DNA of 12,167 nt from UBA6345 sp045577635. Lineage in GTDB: Bacteria > Bacillota > Clostridia > Christensenellales > UBA1242. The stretch's first letter is position 1. Each line of letters opens with the position of its first letter. The stretch covers positions 1-12,167 of the forward strand of contig JAZNIS010000059.1 in NCBI GenBank assembly GCA_045577635.1, read 5' to 3'. The notes under the pieces were generated by a model. That model was not told where the DNA came from and made no database searches. It saw only the letters and a program-made list of their open reading frames with translations. Below, one piece after another: positions 1 through 6,017 of the stretch. Position numbers and translations under genes: made by a program.

Positions 1-717
1 TTTTAATGTATTATCATCTGCAACAATTGCTTCCTTAACAGTTTCGGTTCGGGCTGTGTTATTAGAATTTGTGTAAAACTCTTCTGCCCCTTTTGCAGCA
101 GTAACCAAATGAAAAACAGCATCGTAACTATCTCTTAACTCAATTTCGTTTAGTCCCATTATTTTTAACATTTGCTTAAAGTCATAATCGGTCATATATG
201 CCTTACTATCAATAGTTCCCCTATCACACACAATTAAAACTTTGTTATTATTTTTAAATTTTAATGCTGCTTGTTCAAATAACCTTTCTTTTTCAATTTG
301 ATTTTTTAATAAAATCATTTGAAAATCTAAAACCGATTTTAAATTGTTGCGATTAACACCTGCTAAAATAACTTCGGTTGCAGCTTCTGGAACAAAAATA
401 ACATTATATCCTCTTTTAGTAAACTCTTCCTGAATCCAACTTAAAGCAGTAGATTTACCAGCACAAGGACCACCTGTTATAACAATTTTAGTAATGTTTT
501 TATTTCTAGAAGTTGTAAAATTAATAAACTCGTTAATAGGAACATTAAAAATTTCACTCAACTTTGAAAGTTGTTTTAATGCAGGTTTAGATTCCCCTGT
601 TTCCCATTTTGAAACAGCTTTATTTGTTACACCTAAAACAGAACCAAGTTCATTTTGCGAAAATCCCTTTTCCTTTCTTAAATTGTAAATAAAATTACCA
701 AAATCATAATCTCTCAT
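1..717 (-). CDS. HTH (XRE) - AAA (NadR-kinase-like) ATPase, C-terminus cut by window edge
   Basis: The frame reads 239 codons from an ATG at 717 to the window edge without a stop. Residues 5-65 form a Cro/CI-type helix-turn-helix, with SQNELGSVLGVTNKAVSKWE as the recognition region. A P-loop ATPase follows: Walker A GGPCAGKST at 82-90, CDRGTID at 164-170 as a Walker-B-like strand, then HLVTAAKGAEEFYT near 203-216 and a Thr-Ala-Arg-Thr-Glu stretch near 221. This order resembles the AAA_28 group (Ttd14-like ATPases and the ribosylnicotinamide-kinase domain of NadR). By family comparison perhaps 30-60 residues are missing. The start is fixed by AAAGGTGG 8 bases upstream. A regulator that binds a nucleotide or phosphorylates a small ligand is inferred; the substrate cannot be read. 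It is a single-gene unit with its own promoter and an adjacent palindrome. Confidence 0.85.
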   Translation of the reverse strand, partial: MRDYDFGNFIYNLRKEKGFSQNELGSVLGVTNKAVSKWETGESKPALKQLSKLSEIFNVPINEFINFTTSRNKNITKIVITGGPCAGKSTALSWIQEEFTKRGYNVIFVPEAATEVILAGVNRNNLKSVLDFQMILLKNQIEKERLFEQAALKFKNNNKVLIVCDRGTIDSKAYMTDYDFKQMLKIMGLNEIELRDSYDAVFHLVTAAKGAEEFYTNSNNTARTETVKEAIVADDNTLK

Positions 718-750
718 AATTTTTACCACCTTTAACAACCTTATTATATT

Positions 751-780
751 AATATAAACATAAAAAAACAAGCAGTTCAA
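751..780 (-). promoter_or_regulatory. Probable sigma-A promoter of the HTH-AAA gene
   Basis: On the minus strand TTGAAC (780-775) is followed after 18 bases by TATATT (756-751); a 17-base spacing gives TTATAT. Transcription would start near 744, leaving a leader of about 27 bases that carries the ribosome-binding site. The -10 lies inside an AT palindrome (744-757), which is probably chance in such AT-rich DNA. Confidence 0.5.
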
Positions 781-781
781 T

Positions 782-798
782 ATCTACTTTTAGTAGAT
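782..798. promoter_or_regulatory. Palindrome abutting the -35 of the HTH-AAA gene, possible operator
   Basis: ATCTAC (782-787) and GTAGAT (793-798) are perfect inverted copies around a 5-base centre, ending one base from the proposed -35. A third CTA half-site follows at 802-804, so half-sites start at 784, 793 and 802 with an even 9-base step. The position suits an operator for the XRE-type regulator encoded just downstream (autoregulation). It has no T-tract, so it is not a terminator. The binding protein is inferred only from proximity. Confidence 0.35.
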
Positions 799-815
799 TT
801 TCTAATAAAAATAAA

Positions 816-839
816 AAAACTAGGTATAACCCTAGTTTT
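816..839 (-). terminator. Rho-independent terminator of the GNAT gene
   Basis: A perfect 9-bp stem (816-824 with 831-839) has a 6-base loop, and a T-rich run follows on the minus strand. The stem includes the first base of the acetyltransferase stop codon (838-840), so transcription ends right at the end of the gene. Confidence 0.85.
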
Positions 840-1482
840 ATTTTAATTTACTTTCAACTTCTCTGCCCCTTTGCATCATTAAATTAAGTTCGTTAACAGA
901 AAATTTAGTTGTGTTATAGCCACCTTCAACATTCCATTTCATTGTGTGTAATGCCCCACTTCCACAAGTTTGTTTAACAGATGTCGTAAAACCAAGTTTG
1001 GAATAAAAACCAATTGCGGTTTTAACACTATCTAACTCAACAGTTGAGCAATTAGATTCAATTGCAATATCTTTAATAAAATTTAATGTTGCACTACCAA
1101 CACCTAATCTCCTATAACCTTTTGTTGTTTGCACACCATCAACCACCAAAGTATTAGTATCTTTATCTATATGATAAAACGATTGATTTGCAATTTTATA
1201 GGTTTTTCTATCACCAGAACAAACAAATGCTCTAACAAAACCAAGTCGTTCATTACCTGTTGCAACCAAAACAACAACTGTTTTTGCAGCTTCCCTAGAA
1301 AGTTTCATTATTTCATTACTACACTTAATAGGATAATAAGTTAAACCTATTGGTCTTGTTTTAAAATAAGCAGTGTATCTTACATTACCCATAACAGTAT
1401 ATTGTTTAATATATTCTTCTGCATCAAATTCTTTTGTTAAAATTTGTTTAGTAAGCATTCTTTCAACTAATGTTTTTCCCAT
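838..1482 (-). CDS. GNAT-family N-acetyltransferase
   Basis: This is a 214-residue protein with the acetyl-CoA-binding core of the Gcn5-related acetyltransferases in its second half. Strand beta-4 TLVVDGVQTTKGY (111-123) leads into the pyrophosphate-binding loop RRLGVGSATL (124-133). A helix and strand follow (to LDSV, 150-153), then motif B AIGFYSKLGF (157-165), typical of the C-terminal fold. The N-terminal 60 residues and the Gly/Cys-rich tail resemble nothing I know, so the acceptor substrate is unknown. An in-frame ATG at 1515 exists, but the ATG at 1482 has a GGTGG ribosome-binding site 4 bases upstream and is preferred. It is monocistronic: a near-consensus promoter lies upstream and a terminator overlaps the stop codon. 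Confidence 0.85.
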   Translation of the reverse strand: MGKTLVERMLTKQILTKEFDAEEYIKQYTVMGNVRYTAYFKTRPIGLTYYPIKCSNEIMKLSREAAKTVVVLVATGNERLGFVRAFVCSGDRKTYKIANQSFYHIDKDTNTLVVDGVQTTKGYRRLGVGSATLNFIKDIAIESNCSTVELDSVKTAIGFYSKLGFTTSVKQTCGSGALHTMKWNVEGGYNTTKFSVNELNLMMQRGREVESKLK

Positions 1483-1556
1483 ATTTCCACCATTTTTAAT
1501 AAAATAAAACCACAAAATTGCAATATTATTTTAATATTTATATAATTTCCACCGTT

Positions 1557-1585
1557 ATTATATATTATAAAAATTCAAATTTCAA
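1557..1585 (-). promoter_or_regulatory. Sigma-A promoter of the GNAT gene
   Basis: On the minus strand TTGAAA (1585-1580) and a perfect TATAAT (1562-1557) are separated by 17 bases. Transcription should start near 1550, giving a leader of about 68 bases before the ATG at 1482. This is one of the two best-matching promoters in the window and suggests steady vegetative expression. Confidence 0.75.
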
Positions 1586-1602
1586 TAGGCAAATTTAAAA
1601 TA

Positions 1603-1622
1603 TTATAAACAATTATAAACAA
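1603..1622. repeat. Two tandem copies of a 10-base unit upstream of the GNAT promoter
   Basis: The unit TTATAAACAA occurs twice without a gap (1603-1612 and 1613-1622), about 18 bases upstream of the -35 of the acetyltransferase promoter. It could be a regulator site or chance in AT-rich DNA. The unit loosely resembles a DnaA box, but the key CC pair is replaced by AA. Confidence 0.4.
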
Positions 1623-1639
1623 CAACTGTGCAAACAATA

Positions 1640-1668
1640 AAAAAACACGATATAAAGTCGTGTTTTTT
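1640..1668 (-). terminator. Rho-independent terminator of thyX
   Basis: An 11-bp stem (1640-1650 with 1658-1668) has a 7-base loop and a GC core CACGA/TCGTG. A T-run follows on the minus strand. It begins 6 bases past the thyX stop codon. The stem ends in A/T tracts on both sides, but no plus-strand gene runs into it. Confidence 0.88.
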
Positions 1669-1674
1669 GCTTTG

Positions 1675-2901
1675 TTAAATTAATCTAGTTCCCTTAATTC
1701 CTTCTGGAAAACCACAAGGTTGTGTGCAAACATAACCAGGGAATGTGCATCGGCTACCTTTTAAATATTTAGCAAGTTCTTTTGCCATAGGACTTTTTTG
1801 TTCTTTAAGTTCTTTATAATATTTGTTTAGTAACATATCTGAAATATTATTAATTTCAAGTTGTGCACAAGTACATTTTCTTTCATATAGTTTTAATAAG
1901 AAGTGCTGTAATGTTCCTGTTTCATTAACAGTAACCATTGTTCCAATAGGAACTTCTTCAGCATTTAATTTCATATCATTAAGCCATTGTTTAACAAGTT
2001 TTGGTTCGTCCCTAATAATTTGTGGTATGTAATATTCAGGATTTTTAGGCAAATCTTCAATAGTGTAATCAATTGTTCTATGTCTGTGTGACTGTGCAAA
2101 TTCTGCAATACTTGCTTTATAACTTGTTGCATAAGCAGTTGGTCCAAAATAATCTTTAACCTTAACACCGTTGTTAATTAAAGTAAGACCACTAACCTTA
2201 AAACTAGCCATCTTTTTACCATGATCACTTAAAGTTTTATCGTAGTATGGTAATTTTTCAAGTTCAGCACAAAATTCTTCCATTTCTGGTAATAATTTTT
2301 CAAAAAATCTTGAATGTTCTTCTTTTTCAATTTCGTATTTGAAAAATCCATGAATATAGTTTAATTGACGATATGAAACAGTGTGCACCATAATTACACC
2401 CCTGCCATAAACCGAATTTAGGTATCTTGCATTTTCTTGTGCAAGTTTTAAACATTTGTTTTTGGTAAAAATTTTTGGATATTTGCTAGCATATTTGTCT
2501 TCAATTTTTTCAATGAAAATATTAATCCATTTATCATAAATTTGTTGTTTATCTTCAGGTAAAGGAAGTTGTGTGTATCTTCCTGATTTTTCGCTAGTAT
2601 TATACCACCCTTGGTTGTTAAGTGTTATCGCAAGAGCTTTACTAACCCCTTCTAATTCCAGGGTAACAAAAACATGGTCGTAAACACTATGATGACCATT
2701 ATCCTTTGTTTGACTCACCCTTGCCAATGTTTTTTCACGAGGTTCGCTTCTTAAATCAAGATAGGTGTTTTTCATATAGCAAACACCTGCATATTTGCCA
2801 CACATATCTTCAAAAGCTTCTTTTCCTTTTAATTTCTTAGAGAATATTTTTAAAGATTTATCTTCAACTTCCCTAGTTTCAGCAATTAAATTAATTTTCA
2901 T
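1675..2901 (-). CDS. thyX: Flavin-dependent thymidylate synthase, tandem two-domain form
   Basis: ThyX makes dTMP from dUMP using methylene-tetrahydrofolate, FAD and NADPH. This version has 408 residues, about twice the usual 220-250. The N-terminal half has HHSVYDH (70-76, the usual HxSxxEH), then SGRY (106-109), then a late ENARYL and YRQLNYI region (156-183); its RHR position reads NNQ-like. The C-terminal half has the signature RHR (273-275) but no SxRY, followed by NETGTLQHF (326-334) and AQLEI (346-350). The halves therefore look like a duplication that divided the RHRx(n)SxRY signature. The tail has Cys385, Cys392 and Cys396. The start is the ATG with GAGGTG 5 bases upstream; the GTG at 2907 is too close to that site. 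It has its own promoter and terminator. The family call is firm; pairing of the halves into one active site is inferred. Confidence 0.88.
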   Translation of the reverse strand: MKINLIAETREVEDKSLKIFSKKLKGKEAFEDMCGKYAGVCYMKNTYLDLRSEPREKTLARVSQTKDNGHHSVYDHVFVTLELEGVSKALAITLNNQGWYNTSEKSGRYTQLPLPEDKQQIYDKWINIFIEKIEDKYASKYPKIFTKNKCLKLAQENARYLNSVYGRGVIMVHTVSYRQLNYIHGFFKYEIEKEEHSRFFEKLLPEMEEFCAELEKLPYYDKTLSDHGKKMASFKVSGLTLINNGVKVKDYFGPTAYATSYKASIAEFAQSHRHRTIDYTIEDLPKNPEYYIPQIIRDEPKLVKQWLNDMKLNAEEVPIGTMVTVNETGTLQHFLLKLYERKCTCAQLEINNISDMLLNKYYKELKEQKSPMAKELAKYLKGSRCTFPGYVCTQPCGFPEGIKGTRLI

Positions 2902-2936
2902 AACCACACCTCAACCAATATTATTAAACTAAAAAA

Positions 2937-2965
2937 ATGTTAACAAAGAAATCCATAATAGTCAA
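2937..2965 (-). promoter_or_regulatory. Candidate promoter of thyX
   Basis: On the minus strand TTGACT (2965-2960), 17 bases, then TAACAT (2942-2937). The -35 is close to consensus and the -10 is weaker. It would give a leader of about 30 bases that includes the thyX ribosome-binding site. Confidence 0.45.
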
Positions 2966-2984
2966 ATAACAAAAGGTGGTTTTT

Positions 2985-3020
2985 TGTGAAAAAAATAAAT
3001 TTGTAATATATTACAATTTT
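2985..3020 (-). terminator. Weak candidate terminator of gpr
   Basis: A perfect 16-base palindrome TTGTAATATATTACAA (3001-3016), flanked by A/T runs, is followed on the minus strand by ATTTATTTTTTT. It lies about 20 bases after the gpr stop. The stem has only one G-C pair on each arm, so termination would be inefficient if it occurs. Confidence 0.35.
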
Positions 3021-3037
3021 TTGTAAAAACATTAATT

Positions 3038-3874
3038 TCACAATCTTTGTAGAATATAGTTCTGATCATCTAAATTATAGTTGTTTAATGCCAAATTAAT
3101 TGCTCCCGAAACAATGTTGGATAACTTATTAACACATTGTTCTATGTTTTTAGGTGTTAAAACCAAACCATCAAAATTAAATTTTAATAATTTGTTAAAA
3201 ATGGCTATATCAGTATGTTTTTTAGTGCTATGCATAGTAGTTTGCATAACACTATTAACAGCAGTTTCAATAAAACTTTTAGCATAAACAACTAACGGAA
3301 CACCAACTGTAATTACCCTTGCTCCAATAAAATTTTTATTAATAATTTTTCTGTTATTTCCAATCCCACTACCAGGAGCAAAACCACCGTTAGAAAGTTG
3401 AAAATGATTTGCTAAATTTTTATAATTAATTGCACATAAACTATCAATAACTATAACCACTGTTGGTTTCACTGTTGCCACAACCGATTTTATTAAATCA
3501 GCACTTTCAATGCCTGTTAAACCAAATACACTTGGTGTTAAAACACTTACTTCTGTTTTTGTTTTAACTAAATTTCTGGTAGCAATTACCTTACTTGCAG
3601 TTTTAACACCAAAACTATCGGAACAAATATCCCTATTGCCCAGCCCAACAACCAAAACCTTTTTAGCACCAGATAAAAAATTTAAAATAGCTTTAGATAA
3701 TTCATTTATTAAATATTTGCTTTTATGTTCGCAGTTAAAATCAAAATTTGCATTAAACAAAACATGTGTTACATCATTTTGAAAAAACTTTTGTTTCGTT
3801 ATTCCGTAATTTAATTTTATTAAATTCCCCTTTTCAACATTTTGCACATCAAATTCACAAACAAGTTCTGTCAT
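3038..3874 (-). CDS. gpr: Germination protease GPR (SASP-degrading endopeptidase)
   Basis: GPR is an atypical aspartic protease (family A25) that degrades small acid-soluble proteins bound to spore DNA during germination. Family landmarks are in order: VLVVGLGN (73-80), DSFG (86-89, usual DALG), TPSVFGLTGIES (113-124), IVIDSL (141-146) and the hallmark PGSGIGNNRK (167-176), then TVGVPLVV (189-196). Asp86 and Asp144 fit the catalytic pair. At 278 residues it is shorter than the 320-370 of Bacillus. The protein begins M-T-E-L, where the mature Bacillus enzyme begins TDLA, so no propeptide is visible. AAAGGGG 8 bases upstream supports this start and no better upstream start is in frame. Expression in the forespore under sigma-G is expected from the family, but I see no convincing sigma-G promoter. 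spoIIP, often next to gpr, is absent. Confidence 0.93.
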   Translation of the reverse strand: MTELVCEFDVQNVEKGNLIKLNYGITKQKFFQNDVTHVLFNANFDFNCEHKSKYLINELSKAILNFLSGAKKVLVVGLGNRDICSDSFGVKTASKVIATRNLVKTKTEVSVLTPSVFGLTGIESADLIKSVVATVKPTVVIVIDSLCAINYKNLANHFQLSNGGFAPGSGIGNNRKIINKNFIGARVITVGVPLVVYAKSFIETAVNSVMQTTMHSTKKHTDIAIFNKLLKFNFDGLVLTPKNIEQCVNKLSNIVSGAINLALNNYNLDDQNYILQRL

Positions 3875-3973
3875 AAAATTAACCCCTTTAAAATATTTTT
3901 AATAAAAGGAATAAAATTATTAGTTTAATTTGCAAATATATATAAATAAAAGAAAATAGTATTTTAAGTGTTT

Positions 3974-4002
3974 TTGACTAATTTTAAAATATTTTGTAGA
4001 AA
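3974..4002 (+). promoter_or_regulatory. Candidate promoter of the 74-aa gene
   Basis: TTGACT (3974-3979), 17 bases, then TAGAAA (3997-4002, 4 of 6 matches). It would start a transcript near 4009, about 80 bases ahead of the ATG at 4091. The rest of the 216-base gap between gpr and this gene is AT-rich with no other clear structure. Confidence 0.4.
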
Positions 4003-4090
4003 AAATTTTTAATTACAAACAAAATAAATGTTTACTATTGAAACCAGCCATTTTAGCCATTTATACTATAAAAAACAGGAGGAAGAATAT

Positions 4091-4315
4091 ATGAACACTT
4101 GTACATTAAATGCAAACATAAAACCACTAATTTTAAAATATGTTAATTTGCTTATAAAAAGCGAAAACATACATTATAAATTAGAAAAACTATATTTAGA
4201 AACCTACAAATCAAATTTTATAAAACAACAAATTTTAAAATTAAACAATAAACTTAACAACATATTAGTTACTATTATGAAATTACAATGGCTAATTGAA
4301 ATATATTATTTTTAA
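4091..4315 (+). CDS. Small hypothetical helical protein, 74 aa
   Basis: I do not recognise this gene with confidence. It is the only plus-strand gene in its neighbourhood, lying between gpr and rpsT. The ATG has AGGAGGA 7 bases upstream, the strongest ribosome-binding site in the window, and a terminator follows the stop codon within a few bases; both argue that it is real. The product is basic, rich in Lys, Asn, Leu and Ile, has one Cys (Cys4), no signal peptide, and is predicted by eye to be two amphipathic helices joined near residue 43. Residues 48-65 (ILKLNNKLNNILVTIMKL) vaguely recall the second helix of Spo0E-like phosphatases, but the SQELD motif with its key Asp is not kept, so this is only a hint. 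An in-frame ATG at 4028 lacks a ribosome-binding site. Confidence 0.7.
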   Translation: MNTCTLNANIKPLILKYVNLLIKSENIHYKLEKLYLETYKSNFIKQQILKLNNKLNNILVTIMKLQWLIEIYYF

Positions 4316-4319
4316 AACA

Positions 4320-4346
4320 AAAAAACACCCTGATTGGGTGTTTTTT
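4320..4346. terminator. Bidirectional terminator shared by the 74-aa gene and rpsT
   Basis: An 11-bp stem (4320-4330 with 4336-4346) has a CACCC/GGGTG core and a 5-base loop. A T-run follows on both strands. It sits between two convergent stop codons (4315 on plus, 4357 on minus), so it can end both transcripts. Confidence 0.92.
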
Positions 4347-4356
4347 ATTTACTAAA

Positions 4357-4854
4357 TTATTCTGCTTTTTTTACAGCTGCTTTTTTAGCAGTTGTTTTTT
4401 TAGCAGGTTTTTCTTCAGTTTCTTTTTTAGCAGTTGATTTAGTTGCTTTTTTAGCAGGTTTTTCTTCTGTTGCTTCTGCTTTTTTAGTTGTTGTTTTTTT
4501 AGTAGTAGCTTTTTTAGCAGGTTTTTCTTCTTCAACCTTTTCTACTTTTTTAACTTCAACTGTTTTAGGTGCTTCTTCTTTAACTTCAACACCTTTAGCT
4601 TTATCTAAAGCATAAGTAAGTCTTGCAACTTTTCTAGAAGCATTGTTTTTATGTAAAACACCTTTTGATTCAGCACTATCAATCAAGCTAATAGTTTCTT
4701 TAAGTTTAGCCTCAGCTTCAACTAATTTACCTTCAGCAACTAATGCACGGAATTTTTTTGTATATGTTGAAATTGTTGCTTTAACTAATTTGTTTTCTGC
4801 TTTTTGGCGATTAATAACTTTAATTCTTTTCTTTGCTGATTTAATATTTGCCAC
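4357..4854 (-). CDS. rpsT: 30S ribosomal protein S20 with long Lys/Ala/Pro-rich C-terminal tail
   Basis: S20 binds 16S rRNA early in assembly of the small subunit. Residues 1-87 are a complete S20: MANIKSAKKRIKV at the N-terminus, NKLVKATISTYTKK, then GVLHKNNASRKVARLT (65-80). The normal protein ends here at 85-90 residues. This one continues for 78 more: a Val/Glu/Lys linker (88-108), then three copies of EEKPAKK (109-115, 130-136, 147-153), each followed by a Thr/Lys/Ala run, ending KKAAVKKAE. The tail resembles histone-H1-type tails and is probably disordered and cationic. It is in frame without any gap, so it is not a chance read-through. The start codon is GTG (4854-4852) with AAGGAG 7 bases upstream. 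It has its own strong promoter and a terminator just past the stop. Confidence 0.95.
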   Translation of the reverse strand: MANIKSAKKRIKVINRQKAENKLVKATISTYTKKFRALVAEGKLVEAEAKLKETISLIDSAESKGVLHKNNASRKVARLTYALDKAKGVEVKEEAPKTVEVKKVEKVEEEKPAKKATTKKTTTKKAEATEEKPAKKATKSTAKKETEEKPAKKTTAKKAAVKKAE

Positions 4855-4898
4855 TTGTTTTCTCCTTAAAAAATTGTTATATTTTTGAAATCTGCATT

Positions 4899-4927
4899 AT
4901 TTTATCACATTAATTATATTAAAGCAA
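4899..4927 (-). promoter_or_regulatory. Promoter of rpsT with extended -10
   Basis: On the minus strand TTGCTT (4927-4922), 17 bases, then TAAAAT (4904-4899) preceded by TGA, which makes an extended -10. The transcript would start near 4892 with a leader of about 38 bases, too short for a structured ribosomal-protein leader. Confidence 0.7.
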
Positions 4928-5012
4928 GAAAAATTTTATAAAAGTTGTTTATTATTTCTTTTTTTAATACTTTTTAACCTTTAAAATTTTGCTTTAAACA
5001 GCGAATTATTGT

Positions 5013-5978
5013 TTATGAATTTAATATTTTTAGAACCAAATAATCTACTGCTAATTCGTTAGAAATTGCACTAGTTTTTAATTCAAAATCTAATTCTTCC
5101 ATAATGTTTACAATGTTTTTAAGTTGTAGTTTTGTAAACATTCCACTTTGCTTATATGCAACTGTAATAGCATAATCTTTAACACCTAGCATTGAACCCA
5201 ATTCACTTTTAGAAAGATTAGAAACTGCAACATAAAACAACCTTCTAAAATGTGAATATATTAAAGGAATAATTGTTTTATATGTATCTTTTTTAGATTT
5301 TAAAGCTTCTAAAATTTCAAAAACTTTGTCTTTTTGCTTTTTGGCTAGATTTTCAGTAAGTTCATAAATTTGAAACTCTACTGTTTTATTAACCAAAACT
5401 TTAACATCGTTTTCTTCAATAAGTTTTTTATCTGCAACAAAACTAACTAGTTTATTAACTTCCTTAACTATTTTACTTAAATCGTAAACACAATATTCAT
5501 TTAAAGTTTTTAAAGCTGTTTTTGTAATGTTTGTGTTAGTTGCCCTCAATTCGTTTAAAACAAATTTATCAACAATATCTTCACTTAACCTATTACAATC
5601 AACCACTTCAAATTTGTTTACTTGTTGTTTAAGTTCGGAACTTTCCCCTGCAACAACAACTAAAACACTTTGTGGGTTTGGATTTTTTAAATAATCAGCC
5701 AACTTTGGCAAATTTGAAACGGCAGTTTTCACATTTAAATAAACAACAACCACTTTTTTATCATCAAACATAGGCATTGTGTTTAATGCTTTAACAACCT
5801 CTTCAAAATCAATATTTTCGCCAATAAACTTTAAAAAGTTCATTTCAACAATATTAATTTTTGCTGCATTAAAAATTAATTCAACACTTTTGTTTAATAA
5901 AAACTCATCTGCCCCAGAAAGCAAATAATTGTTAAAAATATTAGATTTTAAACTGTTTTTTAATTCAATATATTTCAT
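5013..5978 (-). CDS. holA: DNA polymerase III delta subunit (clamp-loader)
   Basis: HolA opens the beta sliding clamp as part of the clamp-loader complex. The 321-residue length is normal. The N-terminus follows the family pattern: NNYLLSGADEFLLNKSVELI (16-35), with the usual 'YlLyGeEeyLl' strand-helix. Then come MPMFDDKKVVVV (68-79, the 'plFsdrrlVvv' strand) and the domain III helical part KTVEFQIYELTENLAKKQ (198-215) with NLSKSELGSMLGVKDYA (254-270, the 'iakkLgvkp' element). As usual for delta, there is no Walker A. The ATG has no good ribosome-binding site, only a weak GTG/AGTG stretch. It lies 39 bases after comEC on the same strand, so it may depend on comEC transcription. No terminator separates it from rpsT. 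Confidence 0.92.
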   Translation of the reverse strand: MKYIELKNSLKSNIFNNYLLSGADEFLLNKSVELIFNAAKINIVEMNFLKFIGENIDFEEVVKALNTMPMFDDKKVVVVYLNVKTAVSNLPKLADYLKNPNPQSVLVVVAGESSELKQQVNKFEVVDCNRLSEDIVDKFVLNELRATNTNITKTALKTLNEYCVYDLSKIVKEVNKLVSFVADKKLIEENDVKVLVNKTVEFQIYELTENLAKKQKDKVFEILEALKSKKDTYKTIIPLIYSHFRRLFYVAVSNLSKSELGSMLGVKDYAITVAYKQSGMFTKLQLKNIVNIMEELDFELKTSAISNELAVDYLVLKILNS

Positions 5979-6017
5979 AACACTAAAAGTATAACCAATT
6001 TTATTTTTTAAGTAAAG

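Noticed and set aside
744..757. AT palindrome TTATATTAATATAA as an operator
   Set aside because: It contains no G or C and overlaps the -10; this is common by chance at such low GC.
1483..1515. Longer GNAT frame starting at the ATG at 1515
   Set aside because: The extra 11 residues have no ribosome-binding site, while GGTGG sits just ahead of the ATG at 1482.
1545..1553. Second copy of GGTGGAAAT in the GNAT leader as a second ribosome-binding site
   Set aside because: It lies at the predicted transcription start and no start codon follows at the right distance.
1603..1622. DnaA-box pair (TTATAAACA) as a replication origin sign
   Set aside because: The central CC of the DnaA box is replaced by AA, no dnaA or dnaN gene is near, and only two copies are present.
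2902..2907. GTG start of thyX at 2907
   Set aside because: It overlaps the GAGGTG ribosome-binding site. The ATG at 2901 has proper spacing.
2986..3006. Six-codon frame with an AAAGGTGG site on the plus strand between thyX and gpr
   Set aside because: It is too short to judge; the ribosome-binding-like sequence is likely chance.
4334..4615. Plus-strand frame with Phe/Leu/Ala-rich repeats opposite the S20 tail
   Set aside because: It is the antisense reading of the repeated Lys/Ala/Pro codons of rpsT, and its repeats only mirror that tail.
4990..5015. Hairpin TAAACA/TGTTTA just after the holA stop as a terminator
   Set aside because: Only 6 weak pairs, a 9-base loop and no T-tract follow. 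Read-through towards rpsT is more likely.
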